Origin: Lingula anatina | Lineage: Eukaryota; Brachiopoda; Lingulata; Lingulida; Lingulidae | Length of the DNA: 64,000 nucleotides | Assembly (NCBI RefSeq): GCF_001039355.2 | Contig: NW_019775477.1 | Location: 62,001-126,000 of the forward strand | Direction: 5' to 3' | Part shown: in pieces, positions 48,164 through 62,409 of the stretch | How positions within the stretch are numbered: the stretch's first letter is position 1 | Layout of the letters: the number at the start of each line of letters is the position of its first letter | Program-made: the position numbers and the translations under genes | Notes under the pieces: model-generated | Told to the model about the DNA's origin: nothing | The model's input: only the letters and a program-made list of their open reading frames with translations | Database searches by the model: none

Positions 48164-49461
48164 CCACACCAGTAATATCTGCCAATTCCCAACTTCTACA
48201 GATAGAGACTAGGTATGGCTATGTAGTGCAGCAACTTGATCAGTTGACTCGGATGTACTGCGCAGAGTGGGGACAATTACAGCAAAATTTACAAAACCCA
48301 GTTCTTACTTTGGCTCAGAAACGGTTAACTGAGAAAGAAATTCAAAGGGTAGAAAGCCATTATCGTCCACAGCTAGAACAATTGCAGGCGGAGGTGGCTT
48401 GGTTGCAGTCTCAGTATCAGGTTGTGCTGATACAACAGTTGCAGCAACAAGGGGGGTTGATTGTGGCAGATTCAAGCAAGGACCAACAACTTGGAAAACC
48501 CTCTGGCACAGAAGATAATTTACTAGCAGAAATGTCAGCTGAGCAGAAAACTGAAGGAGTAATGAAACAGAAAGGAGAAGACGTTAAACGAGGCCAGACA
48601 ACAGGGGGTGCAACATTGCCACCAAGGGACTTGCTGAGGAAGACAGAAAGTGATTCATCTCGAACAGGGAGTCCAAGCCCTGAACCCCTGGGAGCTGCAG
48701 CCAAGGGAACGGAGAAAAAAGGAAAAAGGGGGGCTAAAGGAAAGAAAATGGAAAAGACAAATTTGATTTCTCCTCCGGCTCAGCTACCTTCTCCATATGA
48801 AATAAAGAGATTGGATTCTGAGGAATTTCCAACACTTGGAGCCCAAGCTAAGCTCAGCAAGAAACAACAGAAAGAGCTGCTTGAGGAAGAGGAGAAGAAG
48901 AAAAGTCGCCATCTGTCAGGCGAAAGACAGTCATTAAATGTCTCTCCAACTTCTCCAGCAAAGATGAAGGTCAGTCGTGGACAGTCTCCAAGGCCAGCTG
49001 ATTATCACAAGTATGTAGTGGGATCTCGTGCTGGTAAAAAGTTAACCGTTTCCAAAGATGATGTCAATCAAGTTGGTCTAGACTACATCATCTCAACATC
49101 GGAACAAGGGAAACTGGTGACAGCAGAAGACACAGAAAAATACATTCTTGAATGCTTTCAGGTTTCAAACATTTGTGAACTTGGATGTCAATATGCAACA
49201 GAAATTTCATGTGTTAAAAAACTGACTGAAAATCAGTCCAAAGTCAATGCTTATATTCATGCCTATTCATTGGTCAATGCAATAGGAACTGCGCACGATC
49301 TTGGAGAAAGGGTCCCAAAATTGTTTGAGAAGACCAGCTTTGAGGAGTTATACTTAGGACCCTTTGTGAAGCAGCCAAAACTAAAAGAATTATTTGGAAT
49401 CCCTCCAACTTTGTCAAGTGTACCAGCCGTGACTACTGATGACATTTTGCATCATCTTATG
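48164..49461 (+). other. Large N-terminal exon of the NO VEIN-like gene
   Basis: 432 codons, entered in phase 1 after the acceptor TTTTTTTCAG. It opens with a Gln-rich coiled-coil-like stretch (QQLDQLTRMYCAEWGQLQQN, LEQLQAEVAWLQSQYQ), followed by a low-complexity Lys/Ser/Glu region (GKRGAKGKKMEK; KKQQKELLEEEEKKKSR) and an ordered C-terminal half (HKYVVGSRAGKKLTVSKDD onward) that I cannot assign to a domain. It ends in phase 0 at CTT ATG followed by GTGAGA. Confidence 0.8.
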
Positions 49462-52400
49462 GTGAGAATTTTGAATAATTTTACATTTTAAAATAGCATA
49501 ATTACAACACTGATGATATATATTTAATCTGTAGACCTCTTTCTTAGATTTAGCTTCATATTTTGGAGTTTTGTTATTTAAAAAGTCAGTAGACATATTT
49601 TAACTTGTGAAATATTAAGAATTTTGGTTTAGTATATTGAAAGTTTTATTGTAAATTTACAAATGTACATGTATTCATCAGCTGCAGCTTCCTCTTAAAA
49701 ACATAGGTAGAGAAACTGTGTTAGAACTTTTTCTTAGATGAAATATCTACTTAAATCAAGACTCTTCATCCAGATCATCATCATATACTTAGAAATTCTC
49801 TTAATGTCAGGCCATATCTTTAAAGATGCATACAAAGTCAATTTTTTGTCACAAAAACCAACCAAATGCCAGCATATAGTTTCAAGTACTATAACTAAGA
49901 GAATTACCAAAAGGCATTGTTTAATTTTACCCGAAAATGTTTGATCGGATTTTTCTGTTGGCATTCTAAGCTGTATGTCAATGGGGCAGGAAAGTAGGTC
50001 ACGAAAGTAGGTTAAATTTACAACCAAAAATTTAAAGAAAGGACAGTTCAAAGGTCTTTTATGGCTGATCGAGTGATCTATTCAGTTTATCCCTTAGCAT
50101 GTCGAATTTATTTGAGTCATATAAGAATCTAGTAGAAGTGGTTTACATGTATTACTGGGAATACATGTTCCACCGATGCTCGGTTCGTATGTACCTTTAA
50201 AGCTTATTATAACATTCTGATGATTTATCGATTTGATTTTATAGTATTTGCTTTGATTGTTACAGTATCAGACATTTACATGTCATGTTTTTTACAGTCC
50301 TATATGGACAAAAACAAACTGTGGACTGATAAAGTAGACTTGAGGAAGTTTCTCACCTATGTACAAGAACAATATGGATGTGAGACATTGGAACAGTTGG
50401 GCGTGAGGGTAAAGAGTGTTGGGCTTGCCATTTCTGTAAGTTATTTGTAACTGCCCCCCTCCTCCCTCCTAGAAAATATTTATTTTGCCCAATTAACTAA
50501 CTTGCCATAATTCAGGTAATTAGGCCAATATAATCAGAAAGTTTTTAATTTTTAAAGTTGTAAATTCAGAAATCAAGTATAAACATTTAGCAAGATCTGT
50601 GTCATAAAGCTAGCTATACATTATAAGTTGTACATGTATATAGGGTATTTTATGCTTTTTGACATTAGGTGATAAAAAGTGCTCAAAAACACCAAAAGAA
50701 TTGGAATACAGAGGCAAGAGGGAAGCTGAAAAATGAACTGATTGAACAAATGGACAAGAAGCTACACAAAATAAAAAATCAGTTGCAGGAGTCCATTCTG
50801 AAAGATGAAAGGTCGGTGCATGTACTGTACTTTGGTTTAAAACTTTGAACAATTGAAAAACAATCAACTGAGCATTACTTAAGTAATCATTGTCAAGTGA
50901 AATAAGTAATTAAACCTTTTTTATCCAGCAATACTACAAAGAAGAAGAGCCAGTTTGCAGACATGGCTGCAGCAGATGTGGTGCAGGAAGTTTTCAACCG
51001 ATGTCAAACAATATTCAGTGCGAACTTTGTGGATCCAGATTATGTTGTGACGCCATTCTTGAGAATACTGTCAACAGATGAATTTGCAAGGTATTTTGAA
51101 GTGACATATTGTAAGAATTTGATGTTTAGACCATTTTAGACAAATAATTGAAAATTTCTTCAGACTTGCATGCTGTCGGATTTCAGCTACGTTATGATGC
51201 CTTTGCAATGGTTTACTGAAACGGAAGGTTCAATGTGATTTTAAAGTATTTTAATCAGTCGATTTTCCTGCTACCATTGGCAATATTATAGCACTGAAAA
51301 TCCTCTCACTTTCAACCTCCAGTCTCAAAAAAAAAAAAAAAANGAGTTTTGTTATTTAAAAAGTCAGTAGACATATTTTAACTTGTGAAATATTAAGAAT
51401 TTTGGTTTAGTATATTGAAAGTTTTATTGTAAATTTACAAATGTACATGTATTCATCAGCTGCAGCTACCTCTTAAAAACATAGGTAGAGAAACTGTGTT
51501 AGAACTTTTTCTTAGATGAAATATCTACTTAAATCAAGACTCTTCATCCAGATCATCATCATGTACTTAGAAATTCTCTTAATGTCGGGCCATATCTTTA
51601 AAGATGCATACAAAGTCAATTTTTTGTCACAAAAACCAACCAAATGCCAGCATATAGTTTCAAGTACTATAACTTAGAGAATTACCAAAATGCATTGTTT
51701 AATTTTACCCAAAAATGATGTTTGATCGGATTTTTCTGTTGGCATTCTAAGCTGTATGTCAATAGGGCAGGAAAGTAGGTCACGAAAGTAGGTTAAATTT
51801 ACAACCAAAAATTTAAAGAAAGGACAGTTCAAAGGTCTTTTATGGCTGATCGAGTGATCTATTCAGTTTATCCCTTAGCATGTCGAATTTATTTGAGTCA
51901 TATAAGAATCTAGTAGAAGTGGTTTACATGTATTACTGGGAATACATGTTCCACCGATGCTCGGTTCGTATGTACCTTTAAAGCTTATTATAACATTCTG
52001 ATGATTTATCGCATTTGATTTTATAGTATTTGCTTTGATTGTTACAGTATCAGACATTTACATGTCATGTTTTTTACAGTCCTATATGGACAAAAACAAA
52101 CTGTGGACTGATAAAGTAGACTTGAGGAAGTTTCTCACCTATGTACAAGAACAATATGGATGTGAGACATTGGAACAGTTGGGCGTGAGGGTGAAGAGTG
52201 TTGGGCTTGCCATTTCTGTAAGTTATTTGTAACTGCCCCCCTCCTCCCTCCTAGAAAATATTTATTTTGCCCAATTAACTAACTTGCCATAATTCAGGTA
52301 ATTAGGCCAATATAATCAGAAAGTTTTTAATTTTTAAAGTTGTAAATTCAGAAATCAAGTATAAACATTTAGCAAGATCTGTGTCATAAAGCTAGCTATA

Positions 52401-55400
52401 CATTATAAGTTGTATATAGGGTATTTTATGCTTTTTGACATTAGGTGATAAAAAGTGCTCAAAAACACCAAAAGAATTGGAATACAGAGGCAAGAGGGAA
52501 GCTGAAAAATGAACTGATTGAACAAATGGACAAGAAGCTACACAAAATAAAAAATCAGTTGCAGGAGTCCATTCTGAAAGATGAAAGGTCGGTGCATGTA
52601 CTGTACTTTGGTTTAAAACTTTGAACAATTGAAAAACAATCAACTGAGCATTACTTAAGTAATCATTGTCAAGTGAAAATAAGTAATTAAACCTTTTTTA
52701 TCCAGCAATACTACAAAGAAGAAGAGCCAGTTTGCAGACATGGCTGCAGCAGATGTGGTGCAGGAAGTTTTCAACCGATGTCAAACAATATTCAGTGCGA
52801 ACTTTGTGGATCCAGATTATGTTGTGACGCCATTCTTGAGAATACTGTCAACAGATGAATTTGCAAGGTATTTTGAAGTGACATATTGTAAGAATTTGAT
52901 GTTTAGACCATTTTAGACAAATAATTGAAAATTTCTTCAGACTTGCATGCTGTCGGATTTCAGCTACGTTATGATGCCTTTGCAATGGTTTACTGAAACG
53001 GAAGGTTCAATGTGATTTTAAAGTATTTTAATCAGTCGATTTTCCTGCTACCATTGGCAATATTATAGCACTGAAAATCCTCTCACTTTCAACCTCCAGT
53101 CTCAAAAAAAAAAAAAAAAAATGATAAGTAATTTTAAAGGATTATTTCGAGATTATCTTTGTAATAAATGCATTTCTGTTTTTAGTTTTTGTCTGTGAAA
53201 TTCTGAACCATTAGAAAAAGACGCTTTGAAGTTTAAAACTTTATAAAATGTATTTTCTGTTTGTTTTTAAGAAAATTGTTCCAGTTATGTCTATGTACTG
53301 CTGGTGATCTGGAAATCCCCCATCTAGCAGACAACATTGACAGCCAAGCAGAAGGTCAGGCATCAGAAATGGAGGGAGAAATGCATGCTGGGCCAACTAG
53401 ACCAACAGAAGGTGTTCTTTTGCTTAATAGAAACTTTAAAACTTTAGAATCATTGCATACCCCAATTGATATAAATTTGTCTTTTTGCTAAACTTGTTTT
53501 AATTTACAGGTTTTGGTTTGAGCACCTACAACATTTAAGGGTGCATTCCCGTAGATTTTAGATCAATCTATCCCCATGGGGCGTCTTACTAGATTACTGT
53601 CAGATAATCTGGCTTAAATGTCTGTCCCGCCTACTACAAGCTGTAAGGGGGTAATTAACTTCCATGCCCGCTTGGCTGACAGCTATTTAGCATGAACCCC
53701 CAGGGAGTTAGGGCGATCTAGTTGGATGGATCTAATCTCTGGGAATGGGGTCTAAGTTGTTTTTTTGTCACCTTTGATCTGTGTATGCTTACTGAAAGAA
53801 TTTATAGTTGCAGCTAATATGGGGAATAACCCTGTGTATCACACTTTTAAAATACTTTCAGCTGTACTGTTCAAGCAGCTAAGCCAGACACTGTCCTCAT
53901 ATACCAGTGCTATGAATCTAAGGGCAATGGCCCACCTGGAAAAGAGACTGGCACAACACTTCGGTTTCCAGGATTTTCACAGCATGGGTCATGGTAGTTT
54001 CACAGAATTTCTGGGACATCACAGTAAGGTGGGTAAACTGTTGAGTACTTGTAAATCAAAATGAGTTTCAGTAATGTTTACTTACTGATCGATTGCAGCT
54101 TACTCAGTACAGATTTATTAATACTAGCATACATGTACATGTATTACTGTTGATTCAAATTTAGAGCTATACATTTTGAAAAAAAATTAGAAAAGCCTGA
54201 ATTTCTCAGGTCCTGCATTAAAGCATCTATTGTACCATTTCCTCAATTCGTGGACATGAAACTCATACAAAGTTGTAAGAAACTTAAGGATAGATTTAAT
54301 TGATGAGTTGAAATTTTTGATTTGGTTGTGAAAGGGGAATTGCATATCGGCTCATTTGAAAAAAAAAATTAGTGATATGACTAGCACAGTTACTGTTTTA
54401 ATACAGAATGCAAAAAATTGTGCTAGTCAATAAACAAAGTTGTACATATCACAGGAGCTAGAAGAACTTGGCATGGGCAGTGTAGGAGGTGGGCCAGGAA
54501 CTGGGCACTTTACAGCCACTAAGGATAGTGTCCTGCAGTTTATTAGGCAGTGTGGAAATGATCTGGTAAGCATGGATCCAAACATATCGGGAATGGCAAA
54601 TTCACCCTGTGGTTATGTAATAAAGCCCGAACTTTTTTGTCTATGACAATCTTTTCAAGTTATAAAAGTACTGCCCTTGAATAAAGGTTGTCATGAACCC
54701 ATTAATAACAAAAATCACTTGATAAGGGTTTTATTCATTCACTCACTAATTCACTTATCTGTTAGTTCATTCATTCATTCATTCATTCATTCATTCATTC
54801 AATAGTTCATTCATTCATTCATCACTCATTGATTCATTCTTTAATTCATTCATTTATTCATCCATTCTTTCATTCCTTCATTCCAGCCCAGTGATACCAT
54901 TGGTGAGATGCTGTGTGGCCAGTTTAAAGTGAAGAAGCCCACTGACCTAGGCTGTGGCACTGTCCAGAAGCTGGTTGAAGGTGCCAGAGATGGTGCCACA
55001 CCACACAGTGTGGTGTACTATGAGGCTGCTTCTGTGGTCAGCCAGGGGTAAGAACTTTTTTAAAAGTGAGACCCCTTTTTTTTTTTTTTTTTAACTTTTG
55101 GAAGTGTTTCCTCCCTTATATGTGAGAATAAGTATAGAGCCAGAGAATGGTTTTTATTTCTAGACCCTCTTTTTTCTTGCTTACTGTAAGTACGTTTTGA
55201 AGATATTTTGAATGTTACATTGGTTAGGTTTAATATATATATAAATTTGGATTAAAAAGTATAATTTATAATTGCCTTGGGCTGATGTGAAATATTTGAT
55301 TTCCCGTGACCTTGTGGTCTGTTATTATTGATTCATTGAATTTAAACACAGAAATGGGTGCAGAGGGTGATAAACTTAGATTTTGTTTACACAGTGATAG

Positions 55401-58400
55401 TGCTACCTGTATTCGATTTTGACATATTGTACATTATGCCTTTCAATTTTTACAGGTAGTAATTAGTAATTAAATTATCCACTATTAAATAAATAAGTAA
55501 AATAGATTTGATTATACGTCATGTGTATTTCACTCCCACCTTTAAGTCAGCAAATATCTCTACTCGCTACTCTGTGACTTCATACAGGAACAGGGGGTTA
55601 CAAACTTGGTTTTTGTTTACACGATGATAGTGATATCAGTAACACTCAGTATTTGACTTTGGACATTTTGTATATTTGGTGTTTCACATAAGGCTGTGAT
55701 TGCTACAACATTTTCTTAATCCCCCACCTGTCACACCTGTAATAAATTACTCAGCAGGTAATAGCAAATAATAAAGTAAGCCACATCTGATAAAATTAGT
55801 TTAATTGAAGCATATGTTTTCTTAATGCATATCCAGGGGCAGTTACAGAGATATTTTCTGAGTGTCTTTCCAATTGTCTTTTTTGATTTTTGATCCATCC
55901 TCAATTTTTGACCACCTACCGCCATAAAAATTAGATGCCTGTCAATGTAAACTTGAAAAATTCTGACTGTCTTCCAGAAGATCCAGAAGATGGCCTTAAT
56001 CTGCCCATGACATCATTCATCTGTGTTTCACTTCTACCTTTAAGATCACAAAAAAATCTTCACTACTCTGTGTTTTCATACAGGAATAGCGGCTCTCACC
56101 ACAAGACCATCGAGGAGGCCTTGGAGTGTCTGACCAGTGCCCCTCTGCTGGCTGACCTGTCCACTTGGTCACACTGGGAGGTCATCTTCGAGCCACAATT
56201 TGGACCGCTGAAGACTTTCATTGAGAAGCATAGCAAAGACTGCGCTGGGAATATTGGTCAGTTAATATGATGATAAGTTTGTGTTTTTTTCCATAAGTTT
56301 AAGTGACAAAGATTGTGTTGGAAACATTGGTCATTAAAATGATAACTTTGTGTTAAACTTTGTTTTGCAAGTGCTGTGAAACTCAAGAATTAATAGGGGG
56401 AAAGAATACACAGTTTTATAATTAACTTACATGTCAGTAATTTTTTAATGTTAGAAATCTGTTAAATAAATGTCTGTTTCAGATGTAACTTCATATATAA
56501 ATTCACACAATTATTGAAATTGGGTGACCAAAACACAAAGTCAGTCTATAAGTGTTTTGCTACATGATCATGAATTGCATGATCCATTGGTAGTTTGCCT
56601 ATTTTCTCTTCAGTTAAAGACATCAGTGACTTGTACTGCGTTGAGATGGCACCAGGCATTCTGTTGCGTATTACCATGACAACCTCAGATAAGCAATTCA
56701 AACTGGCCCTTGAACAAGGAAACACAAGAGATGCAGCAGGGCATTTGGTTTCCATTTTCCTTAGAGATGGTGGGTTAAAAAATGCACCTCTAGCTCTTTT
56801 GGACAATCATGTGACAACAGTTCTGCACTCAATGGCAGGAAAGGGCAGCATTGGACAAATTCACTCTGGGTTACAAGAGGCAGAAACAGCAGAAGATGTG
56901 CAAGCTCGGCTTACTTTAGATTGCTTGACAAAATTGCCTAAGAGGATCTGTAAAGCTGTAGCCAGACAGGTATGTGACTCACTTGCACCAGTGGGAACGA
57001 AGTTTCACTCCTCCCTTAATTCACAAAAACATTATGCCATTTTGCCACTGAATTGATGATTGTCTCAACGATAAACTTGTCTCCCAAATGCCTTGCTTGG
57101 AAAAAACCTCACCTGAAAAAAAAACAACTCACAAGTTTGCACCCATCTGGGACAGTTTTTGTCTAAAGTACACTTAAAGTCAAATATATAAAATTAAACT
57201 AATATTTAATCTGATCACCAGATGAAACAAATGAGCTACATGTAGACCATGCAGTTTTCTGGCTGTTTTTGTCTAACCTCAACTCATTTTCTTTTCATTG
57301 AACTTGAATCTTTTACACTGTCAGGTATTTTTGGAACCCCTGGGTAAGACTGTAGGCAAGGTCAAAGCCTACCAATTGCTCCTCAAGGTGAGCCGATGTA
57401 TAGAGGACAAGCTGTGCCTGGAAAGCTTGGGGCTGTCCCTGGGGATCTCTGAATGGACAGAGAGTCTGTGGGCCCAGATGAAAAGCAGTGCCGACCCAAT
57501 GGACGATTCTTTCACACAGGTTTGAGTACTGTTTGACTTTAGGCCTTAACACACTGTCAGATTGGGCTTGTGTTTTCCTTTATTTTTCATTTGGTAGAAG
57601 TGAAGAAAGATATTTTAACCCAGTTGTTTTTTTATCCAGATTTGGTGTTTTGTTTTCACTAGGAATTCTCTGACGAGGAAAGTGAGGAAGAATTACCTAG
57701 TGATGTAAAACCCAAACAGGAACAAATGGAAGTGGGTGAGTTAATGTCCTGAAGCAGCAAAAATTATTAAAAATAACTTGTCTTAGAGAGTATTTTAATT
57801 GATGCTAGCTGGAAATACATATTATAAAATAAACAATAAGGTGCAAAATGTACTGTAGAAAATACCATTTTCCAAATCATCCCAGACTGATTACTAGTAG
57901 AATGTAGACCCGCTAGGTACGCCTTTTTAAAGAAATTTGATGACTATTATTATCAGATTGTAAAGCTAGAATTTATAACATTGTGCAGTAAGTAATGAAT
58001 GCAAAAATTGATCACGTGAAAATTTTAGTTTCAGAAACTGCAGAGAGACTCCTGTCAGAAGCAGCAGTTGACAATCAGCAAGAGATTTTGATGGAAAATA
58101 CTGAATGTGTTGACAGCAACAACACCCATGATGTAAGTGACGCCTCCAGTGTAGAACCAACACAAACCTTGGAGACAAAGGATGAGGCTTGTAGTGAAAA
58201 AGAAACAAAGTGTTTCAATGTCATTCAGGATATCCGTCTGGAGAAGTTTGGAATTGGTCTTGAATTGGACGAGAAGGGGCAGAAGCTGGCCCAAGGACTG
58301 AATGAATTGGTGGGACGCAGCCTGGACAAGCTGTCTCAAGAGCTGTATAACAAAGACACCCATTTTGTGCTGGAATTGATACAGGTAAGGTATATTTGTC

Positions 58401-61070
58401 TTGTACAGGAAAAGATTTTTTTTCAAAATTAAGGCTTCGTTCACATGGAATGTCTATTTTCTAAAAATCTATTTTCTATTCGTGGTATCTTATGATCACG
58501 GTCTGTGCCCTGAATATCCCGCCGCGTAATTACTGGCAGCGCGAGCCAGTTACTTATAGCAACTTATAGTAACTGGCTCGCACTGCCAGTAATTACGCCG
58601 CGGGATATNGTAATTACAACTTGTCTCTCCTCCAGAATACAGAATATCAGGCTGAGTGTTTAATAACAAACAGCAATGTATATGTAACAGCACTGCAAAC
58701 ATGAAATATTAATGGCAGTGATTTACCATGTAAAAAGTTATTATAACCATACTGGAAAACATACTTCTGTTGAATCATTGAGTCAGATTTGTAAAATAAC
58801 TGTTTTATCAATACCGAATAGATAATATATAATATTGTATTATACAACACTTATACCAAAAAAGAAAAAAAAAACAAGAAAAATAGGTATACCAAAATAA
58901 ATAAATAAATAAAAATAGATGATAACTGTTACAATAACTTACAATACAACAACAATACCTAGAATAATATAAGAATACAGATAACAGAGACCCACAATTT
59001 GATCCAAATCTCCCTTCCAGAATGCAGATGACAATGACTACCCCACTGCCCAGTGGTCAGAGGCAGGGTCCAGTGAGTGTCCAGAGCTGGTCTTTGTGGT
59101 GGAGGAGGACTGCATCACCCTGTACAACAATGAGAAGGGGTTTTCTGAGAGGAATATTAGAGCCATTTGTGATGTTGGGCAGTCCACAAAAGGAAAGCAT
59201 AAGCAAGGATATATTGGTAAATAAGAGATACTTTTTTTTTTGGGAGGGGGGGGTATCTCTTTAGTATTATAACTAAAAACTAAAGACAGATTGTGTAATA
59301 ATCAGTACAAATCACATTGTGTTAACAATTTATATCATCTAATTTATTTTTAGATGTAAAAACGTACAAGAATTTCTTTATAAAATAATACACTATAATT
59401 TCTGTATACTGTATAATTAATTATTATTGTTGGGGGAGGAGAATAATAATATTATTAAAACCAAAGTAAAACTGTGTAAAATATCAATCATCATAAATCA
59501 ATATGGTGTTAACAATTTACATCATTCATCTCATTTTTTAGATGTCAAAAAGTACAAGAATTTTCTTCATATTATATTACACAAAAAATGGTTCAATATT
59601 CAAGGTCAAAAAGGCATAGGCTTCAAGTCAGTGTTTATAGTTACCAACACCCCAGAAATTGTCTCCAACGGATACTGTATCCGCTTTGATGCCAACAGTG
59701 GACCAACTGGATATATCCTGCCTCACTGGGTGTCAGAGGAAGACAGAGAGAGACCTCACGAGTCATTTTATGTGACCTTGACAGGGGGAAAGAAGTCGAA
59801 AAAGAAGTCTAAGGTTTTAGTTGACCTTAGTGATGAAAGGTGATGTTTATGATATTTGATTAGATTGATAATGAACAACAAAAAGTCTGTGTTTTTATTA
59901 TATTCTTGGATCCCACGCCAAAAGTAAGCAAACAAACAAGCAATGCTGGGAGCTATTTTATATCTATGTATGTGTGAATGTATGTTCCTGCAAAACTGTG
60001 TGCCTGTCAATCTGTGATAATGCATTGGTGCATGAAATTAATATAATGCTTTTTCATTATTCATGTTTTTAATTTTTCTCAGGAGTTGTGATATCATTGG
60101 CAGTTTTAACCCTTTGGGATATGCTGTGATTTGCTAGTTGATAATGTAAAACTATGTTAAAGTCATAATAACTCTTCGTTTTGGCCAAAAATTGGATTTT
60201 CCTGGAAAAAACGGCAATTTTTCCGTACTTACCAATGGCCAACGACCCCGTTCCTGCATTCAAAGTTAATCCAGGGTTTTTTTCCTAACCGTTCGGTTTT
60301 TTGTTAAAATCTCTTAAGAGATTTTAACTGACGGAGCTCTCTCTGACACTGCAAATTCACTGGTGACCTACTTAAAACCGCGGCCGGGAAAAGCAGACAA
60401 CAACAACACTATATAAGATTCATGAGATATATTCGTCTTTTTGTTAAAAAATGCATTTATATCCACAATGTGTGCCATTCTGGGCTTTTCGTTATCCGAC
60501 GCACTGTACAAAAACTCGCAACTTACGTCTGAGGGTTTCACGCCATGTTATTTTGGTCTCGAATGAACGCGAGAATCCGCTTGACACCATTACGTCATTA
60601 GCAACGAATGCACTTGTCGACCGGAAAAAAAGGGATCGAAAGCCCTATTGACAAGCACAGATTTTAGTTTTCCTACAATAACGGCTGTTTTAGTGGTAAA
60701 ATACAATAGAATATATTTCCATGCGTTGTTTACAATGCATTTCATGCGGATTTTTGAATCTCAAAGGAAGAGTTATTATTGCTTTAAAAATAATTTTTTT
60801 TACATGTTTTTAAAAACCGATAGGGGAAAGGTGCTATTCAATTTCAAAGAGTTTACACTACTTGGAATTACATTCAATTTGATGAATAAAAAAATAACCA
60901 ATTTTTTTTCATACAGGTGGACCACCAAGATAACGCTGCCACTGAAAACGCAGACAGAGCAAGAGAAATTGAAGAATCGCTCCTTGACATCCAGCTTTCA
61001 CGATGTCCACCCCTCCCTGCTCTTGTTTCTGAACAGGCTAAAGAGGCTGATAGTAATAAACAAGGTAAAG

Positions 61071-61106
<36 letters not shown>

Positions 61107-62354
61107 TTTATACCAGCTGATGACATATAGCTTTGAATAACAGGACAGGGAAATATATGGCATGAGGACAGATGCTGAATTCACACATTTTACACCAACT
61201 TGAACATGATTATGTCCATGTCAAGTTTTTCCTACATGTAGAATATCTGCTGAAGGTAATGCAATTCAATTTTACCTGAAAGTTGGTTAAAATGCATGTG
61301 GACAAACTGGCCAAATGGGCAGCTTCATCACACAATGGCATATTATTATTATTTTTTTTAAATTGTGTTAATTTTTCATTTCGGTTGCAGTAAAGTAAAT
61401 AATTTTAATGTTTCAACAGGTGAATAAGGAAACTGAGGTGATGCACAGACGTGATCTAGGCAATGGTGTGATAGAAATCCAAACCTCTAAGAAAACTGAG
61501 AGATGGTTGCTTCATAAGAAGATGCTGCCTGTCCCAGAAGAGGTGAATGCATGCATGCACACATGCATATGCACTCCCATACATATGCAAACAGTTGTAT
61601 ACGCACGCATTTGCACACATACTTACTCACATGCAAGCAAGGAAAAGCATGAGCTAACACAGTAACCAAAAGTATAAATATATAGTAACTAGTTTTGGAT
61701 ATTGAAATGATAAATACTGGTATGCATTTGGATATTTAATACTTACATTTCTATCAAAATAGGAAGATTGTCCATGATGGTCAGGAAATCAAACATTACT
61801 GTAACAGTAAAATTACAATAGATATTATTAAAATCTTGCAGTTTCCCCCTGACTTTACATCAAGTAAACTCAGTATGTGAATAAGTTGTTGTTAATAATT
61901 ATGTACAAAATGTACTATATGATAATAAGATAATGTTGTATTTTATAATTTAGCTCAACCCAAGTGTGGAAAGCACAGAGCTTGCTTTAGCTTTCCCATT
62001 GCAGACAGATGGAAAAACATCTCAAGGCGAGGCAAGTGATATTCAGCAATAGGACATAGATAATTTGAATTAATTTGATATTGAGTAAATTTCCTAACTA
62101 GGTATTGAAAAGATTAAACCCACAATTATTTCCCATCCTTTCATTTTGAAGTAAATCTGGCATCAGTGTTAAAGGTAATTAAAGTTATTTAATTGAACAT
62201 GTAGTGAAACTTAAATGTTTTTTTTTTAAATAACCTGTTATTAATCACTATATATATGTACATGCTTTCTTTAGCCTCCAAAACAAGATGTATTTGCTTT
62301 TCTACCCCTGAGATGCTTTGGATTCAAATTTGTAGTCCAGGGTAAGATCATGTT

Positions 62355-62409
<55 letters not shown>

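Larger units (their letters stand above)
49565..53120. repeat. 1.78-kb near-identical direct duplication across a single N
   Basis: 49565-51342 and 51344-about 53120 both run from GAGTTTTGTTATTTAAAAAG to CAACCTCCAGTCTCAAAA. They differ by a few substitutions and small indels (for example TGTACATGTATATAGGG against TGTATATAGGG). The N at 51343 follows the A-run. Each copy contains the same three NO VEIN-like exons and one family-D MITE. Confidence 0.9.
58029..61064 (+). other. ATPase (HATPase_c-like) exons of the NO VEIN-like gene
   Basis: Four exons carry the nucleotide-binding fold. 58029-58384 ends with HFVLELIQ and 59021-59216 opens NADDNDYP; together they form the N-box (Glu, Asn, Asp). 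The same exon continues with LYNNEKGFSERNIRAICDVG and STKGKHKQGYIG. 59605-59839 supplies QKGIGFKSVF (glycine-rich ATP lid) and IRFDANSGPTGYILPHW. 60917-61064 supplies WTTKITLPL and DVHPSLLLFLNRLKRL. All key positions expected of the fold are present. Confidence 0.85.

Noticed and set aside
52080-52867. Second set of three NO VEIN-like exons as real internal repeats
   Set aside because: Splicing both sets breaks the frame, and the blocks meet at a single N, so they are probably alleles.
60648-60916. Upstream part of the 160-codon frame 60648-61130 as coding
   Set aside because: It covers a TTAA-flanked MITE and a polypyrimidine tract; only 60917-61064 joins in phase with conserved motifs.
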